Source of the DNA: a virus
Length of the DNA stretch: 44,393 bases
Direction: 5' to 3' (one strand)
Virus record (IMG/VR): IMGVR_UViG_3300009079_000034
Location: 1-44,393 of that record
The notes under the pieces were generated by a model. The model had not been told where the DNA came from. It ran no database searches and saw only the letters and a list, made by a program, of their open reading frames with translations. The translations under genes and the position numbers were made by a program. This document shows positions 32,636 to 40,812 of this stretch, piece by piece; position 1 is the first letter of the stretch; each line of letters starts with the position of its first letter.

Positions 32636-33979
32636 ATGGCTAAGTCTTTTTTTAGAGCCGGTAAAGGCTTACAGATTGATAATGTTGTTTTCCTTGGAGG
32701 CGCTGGCGCTCCCAATGGTGGTGACGCCGATCTCGTAGGTATTGGCTCGATTTACCTTAACGAAACGAATGGTAGCCTCTACCAGAAGATCGCTGCCGGT
32801 TCAGGCCCCGAGAAGTGGGAGAAGAAAGCCTCTCAATCGGATTTGGACGCTATCTCTAGCGCCACGTCTTGGTTAGAGCCTGCCGACATCCACGACGAGA
32901 CCACTCCGACTCTGGCGGCTGCTAAGTCGGACATGGATACCGATGACGACATTGACGGCGTGGCCGTTACTGCCGGTATGCGTATCCTGTTCTCTGGATT
33001 GTCCGGCGAGAACAACAACGTCTACGTTGTATCGGGTAGCACCGGCGCTTGGACCCTGACAGAGGACGTTAACACGGCCACTGCTGGAGACACCTTATAC
33101 GTGTCGGGCGGCACCCATGGTGGGCACCGTCATACCTACAACGGCACTATCTGGGTACAAACAGATCAGGCATCCTCTGATGAACTTGGCTACCTACGCA
33201 CGTTTGTAGGTAAAGTGGCGTCGGGTACAGAAACCCCTGATTACACCAGCGTCAACTACATCCTTGATGGGGATTCCCTCGTCACTGCGATGTCGAAGCT
33301 GGATGCTCAGATCAAGGCGAACGCCGATGCTGCTAGTGCCAACGGTTCAGCGATTACCTCACTGCAATCTACGGTAAGCACCAACGGGTCAGCCATCTCC
33401 TCTATCCAGAGCGAGCAGTCAACCCAGAACACCAACATCAGCAACAACGCCTCGGCAATCACTACCATCCAAGGTGAGCAAACCACGCAGAATACCGCGA
33501 TTGGTAACGCTCAATCAGACGCTACGACTGCCCTGAACCGAGTAGGCAATACCGCTGACTATACCAGCAACAATACGGTGGTAGACGGGGATACGGCGGC
33601 GGCGGCTATCGGCAAGTTGGACGCTGAGCTGGGTGCCCGTATCAAGCGCGTGACTTCAACCAACGTGACAGCCGCCACCTCTGTGGACTCTGTTTCGGTT
33701 GATTCGGTATTCGCGGTTGAGTGGTTGGTGACTTGCTCCAAGACGGCTGATAAGTCTGACCGTGAAACCCTGAAGATTGTAGCGGTTCACAACGGTGACG
33801 CGGCGGCTGATGCTAACGCGGTTGACTGGACTGAGTACGCTCGACTGGATGTAGGTAACACCATCGCTGGTTTGAACTTCGATGTTACCGTAAGTGGCAC
33901 GGGTGTCGGCCAAACCATGAACTTACGTATCAGCTCCACGGATGCGGTTGATGTTAGTGCGGTTCGGATCGCCAGCTAA
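32636..33979 (+). CDS. Tail fibre protein with coiled-coil stalk (447 aa)
   Basis: N-terminal module (about 1-70) with F-R-A-G-K-G-L, F-L-G-G-A-G-A-P-N and G-S-I-Y-L-N-E-T-N-G, similar to the N-terminus of the next fibre gene. Residues about 70-190 form a beta domain. Residues about 215-325 are heptad-like with many Ala, Ser, Asn, Gln and Ile (S-A-I-T-S-L-Q-S, N-A-S-A-I-T-T-I-Q), a typical trimeric fibre stalk. The C-terminal 85 residues match the C-terminal domain of the upstream protein. Role: receptor-binding or side tail fibre, inferred. Confidence 0.7.
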   Translation: MAKSFFRAGKGLQIDNVVFLGGAGAPNGGDADLVGIGSIYLNETNGSLYQKIAAGSGPEKWEKKASQSDLDAISSATSWLEPADIHDETTPTLAAAKSDMDTDDDIDGVAVTAGMRILFSGLSGENNNVYVVSGSTGAWTLTEDVNTATAGDTLYVSGGTHGGHRHTYNGTIWVQTDQASSDELGYLRTFVGKVASGTETPDYTSVNYILDGDSLVTAMSKLDAQIKANADAASANGSAITSLQSTVSTNGSAISSIQSEQSTQNTNISNNASAITTIQGEQTTQNTAIGNAQSDATTALNRVGNTADYTSNNTVVDGDTAAAAIGKLDAELGARIKRVTSTNVTAATSVDSVSVDSVFAVEWLVTCSKTADKSDRETLKIVAVHNGDAAADANAVDWTEYARLDVGNTIAGLNFDVTVSGTGVGQTMNLRISSTDAVDVSAVRIAS

Positions 33980-36573
33980 TGGAAAACTTTGACCGAGCGA
34001 ATCGGGTACGCGGAATAAGCCTACTGGACGAGGTGGGCCTCTTTGGAGGCACCGCCACGCCCTCGGCGGCTGATGATGGTACTTGGCCCCTAGGCTCCTT
34101 GTATCTGCAAACGGGGGGAGGCACCTATAAGAAGACGGGTATGCCCAACCTATACACAGAACTTGGAGCCGTAGGCGGCGGAGCAGGAGGTGGCCCTCTG
34201 AGTCACTTAGACCTTTACCTGACTACGCCCAGCATCAACATTGATGCTGGGTGGACTGATGTAGTCTGGAACGGGGTAAGGATGCAAACCGACCCGCCAT
34301 TCACTTGGACAAACCCTGGGGCTGAAATAACCTTTCAGACCTCGGGACACTTTCTGGTAGCAGCTTCTGTTTCTACCGATATAAGCGCGGGAACCGTCCG
34401 GTCAGAATCCCACATGCGCGTGATGCTGGACACCGGAGCCGGTTACGCCGAAATCGCTGGCTCTCATAAAGCCATGTATAACCGGACGACAACCCAAGGC
34501 GGGGCCAACGCGACCTCCGTATTCCTTGTGATGGCCGTGGCCGGTGACAAGATAAAGGTGCAGGCCCAGCGGTCTACAGGCACCAGTAACATCATCCTCC
34601 ATGAGGACGGGTGCAGCTTTACCTCCATAGAAATCACGGCCCCCAAAGGTGATACGGGCGCTGCCGGTACTGATGGCATTGACGGCATTGACGGGGCAGA
34701 CGGTTCGATATGGCTGACCGGCACTACGGTGCCTAGCGATGTGATTGGGTCTGATGGAGATCATTACCTAAGAACAGGCACCGGCGATGTCTATACCAAG
34801 GCGGCAGGTACGTGGGGGGCCATAATCGGCAACCTGCAAGGGCCAGCCGGTGGCGGCGGAATAGCCGAGGGGCCAGTAGATGGAAAGTCCTATATCCGAA
34901 AGGACGCGGCATGGCAGCGCGGGGCAGACTTTGAGGACATCCGAGTTCAAAACGGATTCCCTAATCAGTCGGATTCCCTAATCAGTTTCGTGGATGGTAC
35001 CCGCACCATGACCATAGCGCCCACGGGTGCTAGTTTTAGTTTCTGGGCGGGGGGCACCAAGTTCACCAAGACGGCGGCGGAGAACCTTCAGATCACCAAC
35101 ACGCAGGGCGACCACTACCTTTATTACGACACGACTGGAACCCTGCAAGTCACCAACACGTTCTCGCTGGCTATCATTGACGACTTCGCATATGTCTGTG
35201 CAGTGCATTGGAACGCCACAGATGGGGTATCTATTTACTTCGGTGAGGAGCGCCATGGTCGAGGAGATAACGAGTGGCATAAATGGGCCCACACGACACT
35301 GGGCACTCAATGGGTGGCCGGACTAGACCTGACCGGTATTACCTCGGGTGGGACGGGCAACTCAGCCGCAGACGCACAATGCTCCGTGGTGGCCGGTGCT
35401 ATCCGTGATGAGGACATCCACCTAGCCATACCGGGAGCTTCTGGGCAGGTTCTATCCCCAGCGGCACAGATACCACTGCTGTATCGGGATGGCGTGTCTG
35501 GCAACTGGCGCAAGATAGCAGCCACCAATTACCCGATTACTACCACTGGCACCGGCCTAGCAGCTTGGAACCGGTACAACGGGTCAGCTTGGCAGCTCGC
35601 CGAGGCCAGTCATAACAACTTTGTGCTAGTCCACCTAATAGCGTCCAGCGACAAGCGCCACCCTGTAATAGGAATTATCGGGCAGGCTGAGTATACGTCT
35701 AGGGCTTTGGCCGAGTCGGGTGCCAACGATGAATTGCACACCCTAGTGCTGGGGGCTCTGGATGGCACCATCACGGAATGGAAGGCTATCGCCACCTTGA
35801 TATTCCAGACTGCCAACAACAAGACCAACGCGGTCAAGTCTTCGATTGAGCCTACAGAGAGCGGCGGCGATTACGTTGATTGGCGGGTGAACTCTCTGGC
35901 CTCTAGTGGGGCGAGCGCGGGTATCAGTGACCATGGGATGCTGGCAGGCCTGTCTGACGATGACCATACCATCTACCATACGGATGCCCGAGGGGATGCC
36001 CGATACGATACTAAGGCCCAAGTCTCTGCCAAAGTCACCTACGAAACCTTGGCAGCAAATGGGGACATCGGTACTGGTGCCACCCAAGTAGCCCAAGGGG
36101 ATCATGAGCACTCGCTGTCTGCCCTGTCCTTCTCCCGAGCCAAGATTGTGGCTCAGTCTGGCAGCAGCTCTATCCCAAATGACAACACTACCCCCACGGT
36201 CACTGAAGGCACGGAGATATTCGCGGCTACGGTGGCTATGGATATGGCCGACCATGAGATCCATATCACGGTGAGCGTCCAAGGCGAATGCGACAACAAC
36301 GATATTGGTGCTCTGGGGATAACCGTATTCCGAGATAGCACCTGCATTGGTGGTTCCATGGCGCTCTATAACATCAAAGATCCGGGGGAGGGTTATGGGC
36401 CTCTGGCGGCGAATATCGTGGACGCTCCGGGGGACATGGCCAACCATACCTACTCGGTTCGGGTGGGATCGGTAGGCGGTGGGACTTGGTATATAGGCAG
36501 GACAAAGACGGCTAGATGGAATGGAGCTTTGTCTGATGGTAGCTGGGTAACACTTATGGAGATAATGCCGTAA
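33979..36573 (+). CDS. Large tail fibre protein with short collagen-like segment (864 aa)
   Basis: TAATG-coupled to the previous fibre gene. The N-terminal 70 residues match the upstream fibre's N-terminal module (L-F-G-G-T-A-T-P-S, G-S-L-Y-L-Q-T-G-G-G-T-Y-K-K). A TNF/C1q-like beta domain follows (about 75-215), then a collagen-like G-x-x run (about 217-233) with G-D-T-G-A-A-G-T-D-G, a second Y-L-R-T-G-T-G-D-V-Y-T-K module, further beta regions, and a last domain (about 720-864) again C1q-like. This layout is that of a long trimeric fibre binding the host surface. Receptor unknown. Confidence 0.75.
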   Translation: MENFDRANRVRGISLLDEVGLFGGTATPSAADDGTWPLGSLYLQTGGGTYKKTGMPNLYTELGAVGGGAGGGPLSHLDLYLTTPSINIDAGWTDVVWNGVRMQTDPPFTWTNPGAEITFQTSGHFLVAASVSTDISAGTVRSESHMRVMLDTGAGYAEIAGSHKAMYNRTTTQGGANATSVFLVMAVAGDKIKVQAQRSTGTSNIILHEDGCSFTSIEITAPKGDTGAAGTDGIDGIDGADGSIWLTGTTVPSDVIGSDGDHYLRTGTGDVYTKAAGTWGAIIGNLQGPAGGGGIAEGPVDGKSYIRKDAAWQRGADFEDIRVQNGFPNQSDSLISFVDGTRTMTIAPTGASFSFWAGGTKFTKTAAENLQITNTQGDHYLYYDTTGTLQVTNTFSLAIIDDFAYVCAVHWNATDGVSIYFGEERHGRGDNEWHKWAHTTLGTQWVAGLDLTGITSGGTGNSAADAQCSVVAGAIRDEDIHLAIPGASGQVLSPAAQIPLLYRDGVSGNWRKIAATNYPITTTGTGLAAWNRYNGSAWQLAEASHNNFVLVHLIASSDKRHPVIGIIGQAEYTSRALAESGANDELHTLVLGALDGTITEWKAIATLIFQTANNKTNAVKSSIEPTESGGDYVDWRVNSLASSGASAGISDHGMLAGLSDDDHTIYHTDARGDARYDTKAQVSAKVTYETLAANGDIGTGATQVAQGDHEHSLSALSFSRAKIVAQSGSSSIPNDNTTPTVTEGTEIFAATVAMDMADHEIHITVSVQGECDNNDIGALGITVFRDSTCIGGSMALYNIKDPGEGYGPLAANIVDAPGDMANHTYSVRVGSVGGGTWYIGRTKTARWNGALSDGSWVTLMEIMP

Positions 36574-37103
36574 TGCACTTTCAAGCACCGGACTATGTTG
36601 AGGCCTTGGCCAGATATCATCCTATGGTGGCCTACCATGCCATTGGGGATTACCCAGTGCCTTATGAGAGTATTGACTTCGAGCAGGGTATGGTGTCCAA
36701 GCAGGAGCTTACCTCTAATATCCTGATGCTGGCCAAGGAGCGGCTGTCTACCCGCACTAGGGCTGACGCTGAGGCGGCAAGGGTGAGGATCACCACCATG
36801 ATCCTAGGCACTTCTGACCCTCAGCAGCTTAAGTCCTATGAGGTTAAATATGCGGAGGCTTTGATCTTAATGTCAAACCGGTTCGCTCCTAGTACCCAGA
36901 TTGAGGCTGAGGCGGTTATTACCGGCGAGAATGTCCTAGCACTGGCCCAGATGGTGAAAGCCCAGTATGAGGCTGTACAGAACGCCCTGAAGCCGCATTA
37001 CGGAAGGATAGACGGCCTACGCCGTGTTACGCTGACCCAGATACAAGCAGCTACCGCCCTGTCTGATCTGGTAACTTTGCCTGATGTTAGTTGGGGTGTG
37101 TGA
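36573..37103 (+). CDS. Hypothetical helical protein, fibre-associated (176 aa)
   Basis: TAATG-coupled to the fibre gene. Mostly helical with Ala, Glu, Lys, Arg; Tyr/His-rich N-terminus (A-R-Y-H-P-M-V-A-Y-H-A-I-G). No transmembrane segment. Phage genes just after the fibre gene often encode fibre assembly chaperones, which fits, but no family signature is seen. It contains a chance or cryptic TTGATCTTAA within its coding sequence (36861-36870). Confidence 0.55.
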   Translation: MHFQAPDYVEALARYHPMVAYHAIGDYPVPYESIDFEQGMVSKQELTSNILMLAKERLSTRTRADAEAARVRITTMILGTSDPQQLKSYEVKYAEALILMSNRFAPSTQIEAEAVITGENVLALAQMVKAQYEAVQNALKPHYGRIDGLRRVTLTQIQAATALSDLVTLPDVSWGV

Positions 37104-37546
37104 TGGCCAAAGTGACCTTGTGTTTTTCAAAGAGCCGTAGTCTAGGCTCAGCACTGATCCGCTGGTTCTCATGGGGCAGCTATAGCCATGTGGACTTCGT
37201 TACTCAAGACGGGCGACTGCTAGGCGCTCGCATGTTTGGCGGGGTCAAGGTGAGGAGCTATGACTCCCTGCATGGATCGCCACGAGAGCACCTGTCCTTT
37301 GAGGTGCCAAGTCAGGGGGAGGCTGACGCTATCTTGAAATCTGCCTTCGACAAGGTAGGCCAGCCCTATGACTGGATGGGCATCATCGCAATGCCCTTTA
37401 GATCGTCATGGCAGCACCGGTCTAAGGTGTTTTGTTCAGAGTATGTGGCTCAACATTGTCGGGCTCGCGGAGTCGTCCTACAGGCTAGGGTGGCGGATCA
37501 TAGGCTCACCCCCCGAGATCTAAGAATGTCACCCCTGCTAAATTGA
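37103..37546 (+). CDS. Permuted papain-like cysteine hydrolase (YiiX/NlpC-P60-like)
   Basis: 147-aa protein. ATG 37103 overlaps the previous stop (TGATG). S-Y-S-H29-V-D-F-V followed much later by K-V-F-C111-S-E-Y-V-A is the His-before-Cys order of the circularly permuted papain fold found in YiiX-like hydrolases, which act on peptidoglycan peptides or lipids. There is no signal peptide. At the end of the tail genes it could help penetrate the cell wall during infection or act in lysis. The catalytic pair is my reading of the sequence. Confidence 0.65.
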   Translation: MAKVTLCFSKSRSLGSALIRWFSWGSYSHVDFVTQDGRLLGARMFGGVKVRSYDSLHGSPREHLSFEVPSQGEADAILKSAFDKVGQPYDWMGIIAMPFRSSWQHRSKVFCSEYVAQHCRARGVVLQARVADHRLTPRDLRMSPLLN

Positions 37547-37583
37547 TTTTTCTAAGCTGTGGTTTTTATTAAGCAGACCCTTC

Positions 37584-37616
37584 AAAATCCTCCATTACAG
37601 AAGTGGGGGATTTTTT
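37584..37616 (+). terminator. Terminator whose 3' arm doubles as a ribosome-binding site
   Basis: Ten-pair stem AAAATCCTCC with GGGGGATTTT (one T-G wobble), 11-base loop and a run of T. The GGGGGA in its 3' arm lies six bases before the ATG of the next gene at 37617, so the hairpin could also mask translation of that gene. Confidence 0.75.
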
Positions 37617-38018
37617 ATGAGCGACCAGATAGATGTAAAGAATGATGGGCTGACCATCGGCTGGAAGCTAGTGGTTATGGTGGCTTTTTTGATGTTGGCT
37701 TTTTATGTATCGAACATCGTGGCACCGATAAAAAGCGAATATGACCTTCTAGTTCAAAAGTATGAGGTGTTAAACTCCACTGTGAAGAAGCAGCAGGACA
37801 TAATCACCAACCTGATGCACAATGACATTAAGGAGAACACGAACGGGGCATCCAGAGAGTCAAGATTGATAGCTCTTGAGATCGAGCTTAGATCTGGAGT
37901 AGATGACCGGTGGCGTAGAAAGGACGCTAAGGAAGCGCATGATGAATTGAAGGCCAGCATCGCCAAAGTATCGGACAGATTACAGGCCCACTTAATTCAG
38001 CATTCAAGCAACAAATAA
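37617..38018 (+). CDS. Membrane-anchored coiled-coil protein of the lysis region (133 aa)
   Basis: N-terminal hydrophobic helix (about residues 15-37: K-L-V-V-M-V-A-F-L-M-L-A-F-Y) followed by a charged helical region (45-125) with coiled-coil character. No lipobox or enzyme motif. Similar architectures are seen in holin-like and antiholin-like proteins. It opens the lysis group; its ribosome-binding sequence lies inside the upstream terminator stem. Confidence 0.55.
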   Translation: MSDQIDVKNDGLTIGWKLVVMVAFLMLAFYVSNIVAPIKSEYDLLVQKYEVLNSTVKKQQDIITNLMHNDIKENTNGASRESRLIALEIELRSGVDDRWRRKDAKEAHDELKASIAKVSDRLQAHLIQHSSNK

Positions 38019-38030
38019 GGGGGCGGGGTC

Positions 38031-38453
38031 ATGTGCCTTAAAACTCAACTAGACGATGGGGCATTCTTGGTGTTGAACTGGCTTAAATATGTAGACCTGA
38101 CGGGTGCAGTAGTCGTTATTTTTGCTTTCGGTATCGTGGTAGGTGAGTTGCATCATGATAGTGTTCAACAGGCCTCCAAGATACTGACATACTTAGCCTC
38201 GGCGGTAGCCATTGTGTTTGGGTTGGCCACGCTTTACTTCACGCAATATGACCAGAGGCGCAATAGGAACTTTCTGTTGATAGCCGTGGTAGCCTTCACG
38301 GTGGTGTCCAACATCGGCCACGCCATCCAGTATTTCAACCACACGGTAAACGACATCCTGTTCAGCTTCGGGTCAATGGTGGTAGCCACCTATCTGATGA
38401 TTGGGGCACTGCGAGGATATCGAATGTGTAAGCGTAAGGAGCAAGGCCAGTGA
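38031..38453 (+). CDS. Multi-pass membrane protein, possible holin (140 aa)
   Basis: Four predicted membrane helices at about residues 22-42, 47-68, 79-99 and 106-127, with a basic C-terminus (R-M-C-K-R-K-E). It sits immediately upstream of the endolysin, with GTGA overlap, a frequent place for a holin. A second candidate, the two-helix gene at 38934, may be the main holin instead; one could be an antiholin. Confidence 0.55.
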   Translation: MCLKTQLDDGAFLVLNWLKYVDLTGAVVVIFAFGIVVGELHHDSVQQASKILTYLASAVAIVFGLATLYFTQYDQRRNRNFLLIAVVAFTVVSNIGHAIQYFNHTVNDILFSFGSMVVATYLMIGALRGYRMCKRKEQGQ

Positions 38454-39007
38454 TCATCATTTCCGCAGGGCATCATGCTAAAGCCAAGGGCGCGTGTTGT
38501 GACGGGATCAGCGAATATCCCCTCAGTATGCAGTGGGCTGATGCTCTCTCCGAGCAACTGGACAGCATGATCATTCCCAACGGAGTGATTCCCGCCGGTA
38601 CGCTAGGCACCAAGGTCAGCACCATTAACAACATCTGTGTAGACACCAAGGTGAAGCTGGCTATTGAGATCCACTTCAACTCGGTAGCTGGGGGCGGGGC
38701 GCATGGGTCAGAAACCTTGTATTGTCCCGGTAGTAAAGGCGGCAAGGCGGCGGCGGAGTTTATCCAGAAGGCCATGGGCAAAGTGATGGGCCCTGACCGA
38801 GGCGTGAAGGAGGGTTGGTATCAGATGAAGGTGGGCGGTACGCCTGACTATTTCCTTAAGGCCACAGCCTGCCCTGCCATTATCATTGAGCCGGAGTTTA
38901 TCCAGAACCACCTGATCATGGCGGAGAAGAAAGATGACTGCATCCAAGCCATCGCCCGAGGAATTGCAGCCTACCTCGATAGTATCAAATCTCCATTCAG
39001 CCGATAG
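38450..39007 (+). CDS. N-acetylmuramoyl-L-alanine amidase endolysin (Amidase_3-like)
   Basis: 185-aa zinc amidase that cleaves the bond between N-acetylmuramic acid and the peptide of peptidoglycan. Likely zinc ligands: H8 (S-A-G-H-H), E22 (G-I-S-E), H75 (E-I-H-F-N); catalytic Glu at 147 or 149 (I-I-E-P-E-F). Residues 118-140 (R-G-V-K-E-G ... T-P-D-Y-F-L) fit the family. The gene starts at GTG with AAGGAG eight bases upstream and overlaps the preceding stop by GTGA. No signal peptide, so export needs a holin. Confidence 0.85.
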   Translation: MIIISAGHHAKAKGACCDGISEYPLSMQWADALSEQLDSMIIPNGVIPAGTLGTKVSTINNICVDTKVKLAIEIHFNSVAGGGAHGSETLYCPGSKGGKAAAEFIQKAMGKVMGPDRGVKEGWYQMKVGGTPDYFLKATACPAIIIEPEFIQNHLIMAEKKDDCIQAIARGIAAYLDSIKSPFSR

Positions 39008-39290
39008 GGTCATAAGGGCCCTTTTTAAGCCCCTGTGGACGGTGTTGCATGAAGGCCACCTAATCCGCAGGGGCGTTCTGTTCTTCGTGCTGTACTTAAC
39101 GTGGACGTGCTACGACTACATCTTTGATTTGTTGCAGGCCGGTAAACCCCTAGACGTGAACCTAGCCGCTGTCATAGCCGCGATACTGACACCGGTGAGT
39201 GGCTTGCAAGGATTAGCCATAAAGTTTTATTCTGATGGCCGCAGGCAACACAACGCTGACCAGAGGGAGCAAGAAAAGAGTGGGCTTTAA
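38934..39290 (+). CDS. Holin candidate, two membrane helices (118 aa)
   Basis: Starts inside the endolysin gene, 74 bases before its stop, with GGAG eight bases upstream of the ATG. Two hydrophobic segments at about 44-64 (G-V-L-F-F-V-L-Y-L-T-W) and 74-98 (A-A-V-I-A-A-I-L-T-P-V-S-G-L-Q-G), with a charged, hydrophilic C-terminus. The T-P-V-S-G-L-Q-G end of the second segment is commonly seen in phage holin-like proteins. Location between endolysin and spanin genes supports a holin. Confidence 0.6.
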   Translation: MTASKPSPEELQPTSIVSNLHSADRVIRALFKPLWTVLHEGHLIRRGVLFFVLYLTWTCYDYIFDLLQAGKPLDVNLAAVIAAILTPVSGLQGLAIKFYSDGRRQHNADQREQEKSGL

Positions 39291-39675
39291 ACTTTACGGA
39301 ATCTTGGGTTTGATCTTGATTGCAATGGCCGGTAGCGGTTATGCAGCATTTTCCCATCTACAGTCCGAATTGGTCATCACTCAGTCTAACCTGATCCGCG
39401 AATCCATAGCCCGAGCATCTGCTGAACAGCGCCTCGCCACGCTGGAACAGCATCAGGGCAAGCTGGAGGAGGTCGGGGCCTTGCTGCATAAAGAGCTTGA
39501 AGCTACGCGAGTGGCACAAGATAAAGCTCTAGCTGTGTTTGCAGGCCACGACCTTGGGCGTCTGATGCTGGCAAAGCCTGCATTGATAACCACCAGACTT
39601 AAAGAGGCTTCGGTTAAGCTATGGACAGACGTAGAGAAGACCAGTATGGCGAGCTTAATAGAAACTCCCCAGTGA
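39235..39675 (+). CDS. Inner-membrane spanin subunit (Rz-like)
   Basis: Single N-terminal membrane helix (about residues 19-39), then a coiled-coil periplasmic region (40-100) and a C-terminal G-H-D-L, K-P-A-L-I-T-T-R-L-K-E-A-S, E-K-T segment typical of Rz-like spanins. It joins the inner and outer membrane with the following lipoprotein during the last step of lysis. Overlaps the holin candidate by 56 bases. An alternative GTG start at 39280, preceded by GAGGGAG, would give 131 aa and a shorter N-terminus. A copy of the repeated element lies in this coding region. Confidence 0.78.
   Translation: MAAGNTTLTRGSKKRVGFKLYGILGLILIAMAGSGYAAFSHLQSELVITQSNLIRESIARASAEQRLATLEQHQGKLEEVGALLHKELEATRVAQDKALAVFAGHDLGRLMLAKPALITTRLKEASVKLWTDVEKTSMASLIETPQ
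39309..39324 (+). promoter_or_regulatory. Repeated directional element, copy 6, inside the i-spanin gene (TTTGATCTTGATTGCA)
   Basis: 15/16 match within the part coding for the membrane helix. It may be a chance match forced by Leu/Ile codons, but the near-complete identity and same orientation make a real site possible. Confidence 0.4.
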
Positions 39676-40031
39676 AATTTATAGCGGTCGGAACCTTAGG
39701 GCTTTGGGCGCTGATCGCTCTGATAGCCCTAGCGGCACTGTCCGGCTGTGCAACCAAGGAGACCCAGATCAATGTCCAAGCCTCAACTACCTTGGTATGC
39801 CCTGAGCCACCACCCGTGGACACTATCACTACTCGACCCACGCCGCCTGAAGTTATCATTGATGGTGATGGTCTGCCTTGGATTGGCCTCGCCCCTCGTT
39901 CCTATGAAAATCTGGCAACCAACATCCAAGCAATGCTCAAGGCAATAAGGCAGCACAAAGCCCGAGGGGATTATTATCAGGCCTGCATAGACCTAAACAA
40001 AGACATCAACAACCGTGAACAAGGAAGCTGA
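39621..40031 (+). CDS. Outer-membrane spanin lipoprotein (Rz1-like)
   Basis: Overlaps the i-spanin gene in another frame, as Rz/Rz1 pairs do. Hydrophobic signal segment ending in lipobox L-S-G-C with lipidated C43, then a Pro-rich stretch (C-P-E-P-P-P-V, T-R-P-T-P-P). Two starts are possible: ATG 39621 (136 aa, charged 19-residue N-terminus) or GTG 39672, which overlaps the i-spanin TGA as GTGA and would give a compact lipoprotein signal (119 aa). I cannot tell which is used; the lipobox is in both. Confidence 0.75.
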   Translation: MDRRREDQYGELNRNSPVKFIAVGTLGLWALIALIALAALSGCATKETQINVQASTTLVCPEPPPVDTITTRPTPPEVIIDGDGLPWIGLAPRSYENLATNIQAMLKAIRQHKARGDYYQACIDLNKDINNREQGS

Positions 40032-40087
40032 GTTGGCTCGCCGGTTTGCAATAGCCAGAGTCCAAGCATCCAGAAGGAGGCAGATTT

Positions 40088-40465
40088 ATGCCCTTGACCA
40101 ACATATTAGAACTGGTACGTGCCCCTCGCTGGGTAGTAGCTCTCGTAACCGCCGTGACCCTAGCTGTACCGACTGCCTTTACCTTGGATGCCAGATATGC
40201 CCACGCCGAGGATCTGATGGAGAGGCAAGAGCAGACCCAGTATGACTTTGGGCAGGCCTTGATTGAGATCCGCATTGAGCAGGCCGAGCAGCAATTGGAG
40301 ATATTTAAGTGGAAGGAGGCAAACGGGGAAGCTATGGACGGGTATGACTTGTTCCGCTATGGGAACCTGAAAAATACAAGGGACTCGCTGATTAAGCGGC
40401 AAGAGAAGCTGGACGCCCACTGGCAAGCTCGGCAACTACGGCAGCGCTCTGGATCATGGTGGTAA
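40088..40465 (+). CDS. Membrane-anchored or secreted coiled-coil protein (125 aa)
   Basis: Strong GGAGG ribosome-binding site seven bases before the ATG. N-terminal hydrophobic segment (about 15-33, V-V-A-L-V-T-A-V-T-L-A-V-P) followed by A-R-Y-A-H-A, which could be a signal cleavage site or the end of a membrane anchor, then a long charged helix (45-125) rich in Gln, Glu, Arg and Lys. It closes the lysis group. Function unknown. Confidence 0.6.
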   Translation: MPLTNILELVRAPRWVVALVTAVTLAVPTAFTLDARYAHAEDLMERQEQTQYDFGQALIEIRIEQAEQQLEIFKWKEANGEAMDGYDLFRYGNLKNTRDSLIKRQEKLDAHWQARQLRQRSGSWW

Positions 40466-40484
40466 TATTAACGGTACTCACCCT

Positions 40485-40513
40485 TTGACAATCTGATCAA
40501 ACTTAGGCAATAT
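40485..40513 (+). promoter_or_regulatory. Promoter-like sequence A: TTGACA, 17 bp, CAATAT
   Basis: Perfect -35 hexamer with 17-bp spacing to CAATAT, an imperfect -10. Sequence between and around is shared with the site at 42030, including (C/A)TAGG just before the -10 and an identical leader CACCCA(C/T)GGAGGG with seven bases to the ATG. A GATCAAA stretch overlaps the spacer and might be an operator. Confidence 0.6.
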
Positions 40514-40550
40514 AGGAGGCCATACAGCAGCACCCACGGAGGGCGACAAA

Positions 40551-40796
40551 ATGAAAGCAACCATCCCACAGCTTAAAGCCAAGATCAAAAAACTGTCCGA
40601 GTGTACCGGCCTTGTCTTAACTACCAGCAACCCCTATTGGGCCAATGAGAAGCAGCTTGGCTATATGCAGGACGCCTATCAATCAGTAATACGGGAAGGC
40701 AACGAAAGCCCTGATCGTAGATATACCCCTACCCCTAAGCAGATCGAAAGCCTAGACAACTGGTTCTTCGGCCTGAAGCAGAAATACTTACATTAA
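40551..40796 (+). CDS. Hypothetical early protein (81 aa)
   Basis: First gene of the promoter A transcript; GGAGGG lies seven bases before the ATG. Basic N-terminus with K-I-K-K-L, central aromatic patch (N-P-Y-W-A-N, Y-M-Q-D-A-Y) and C-terminal W-F-F-G-L-K-Q-K-Y. No known domain. The very strong translation signal suggests high early expression. Confidence 0.65.
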   Translation: MKATIPQLKAKIKKLSECTGLVLTTSNPYWANEKQLGYMQDAYQSVIREGNESPDRRYTPTPKQIESLDNWFFGLKQKYLH

Positions 40797-40812
40797 GTGT
40801 TAAGGAGCTACC

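Noticed and set aside
35743-36588. Long antisense ORF (281 codons) opposite the large fibre gene
   Set aside because: Composition mirrors the sense gene's codon pattern, no ribosome-binding site or domain; all other genes are on the + strand. A shadow frame.
40015-40245. Short GTG ORF between the o-spanin and the 40088 gene
   Set aside because: Overlaps a better gene in another frame, has no clear ribosome-binding site and gives a Cys/Arg-rich product with no family look.
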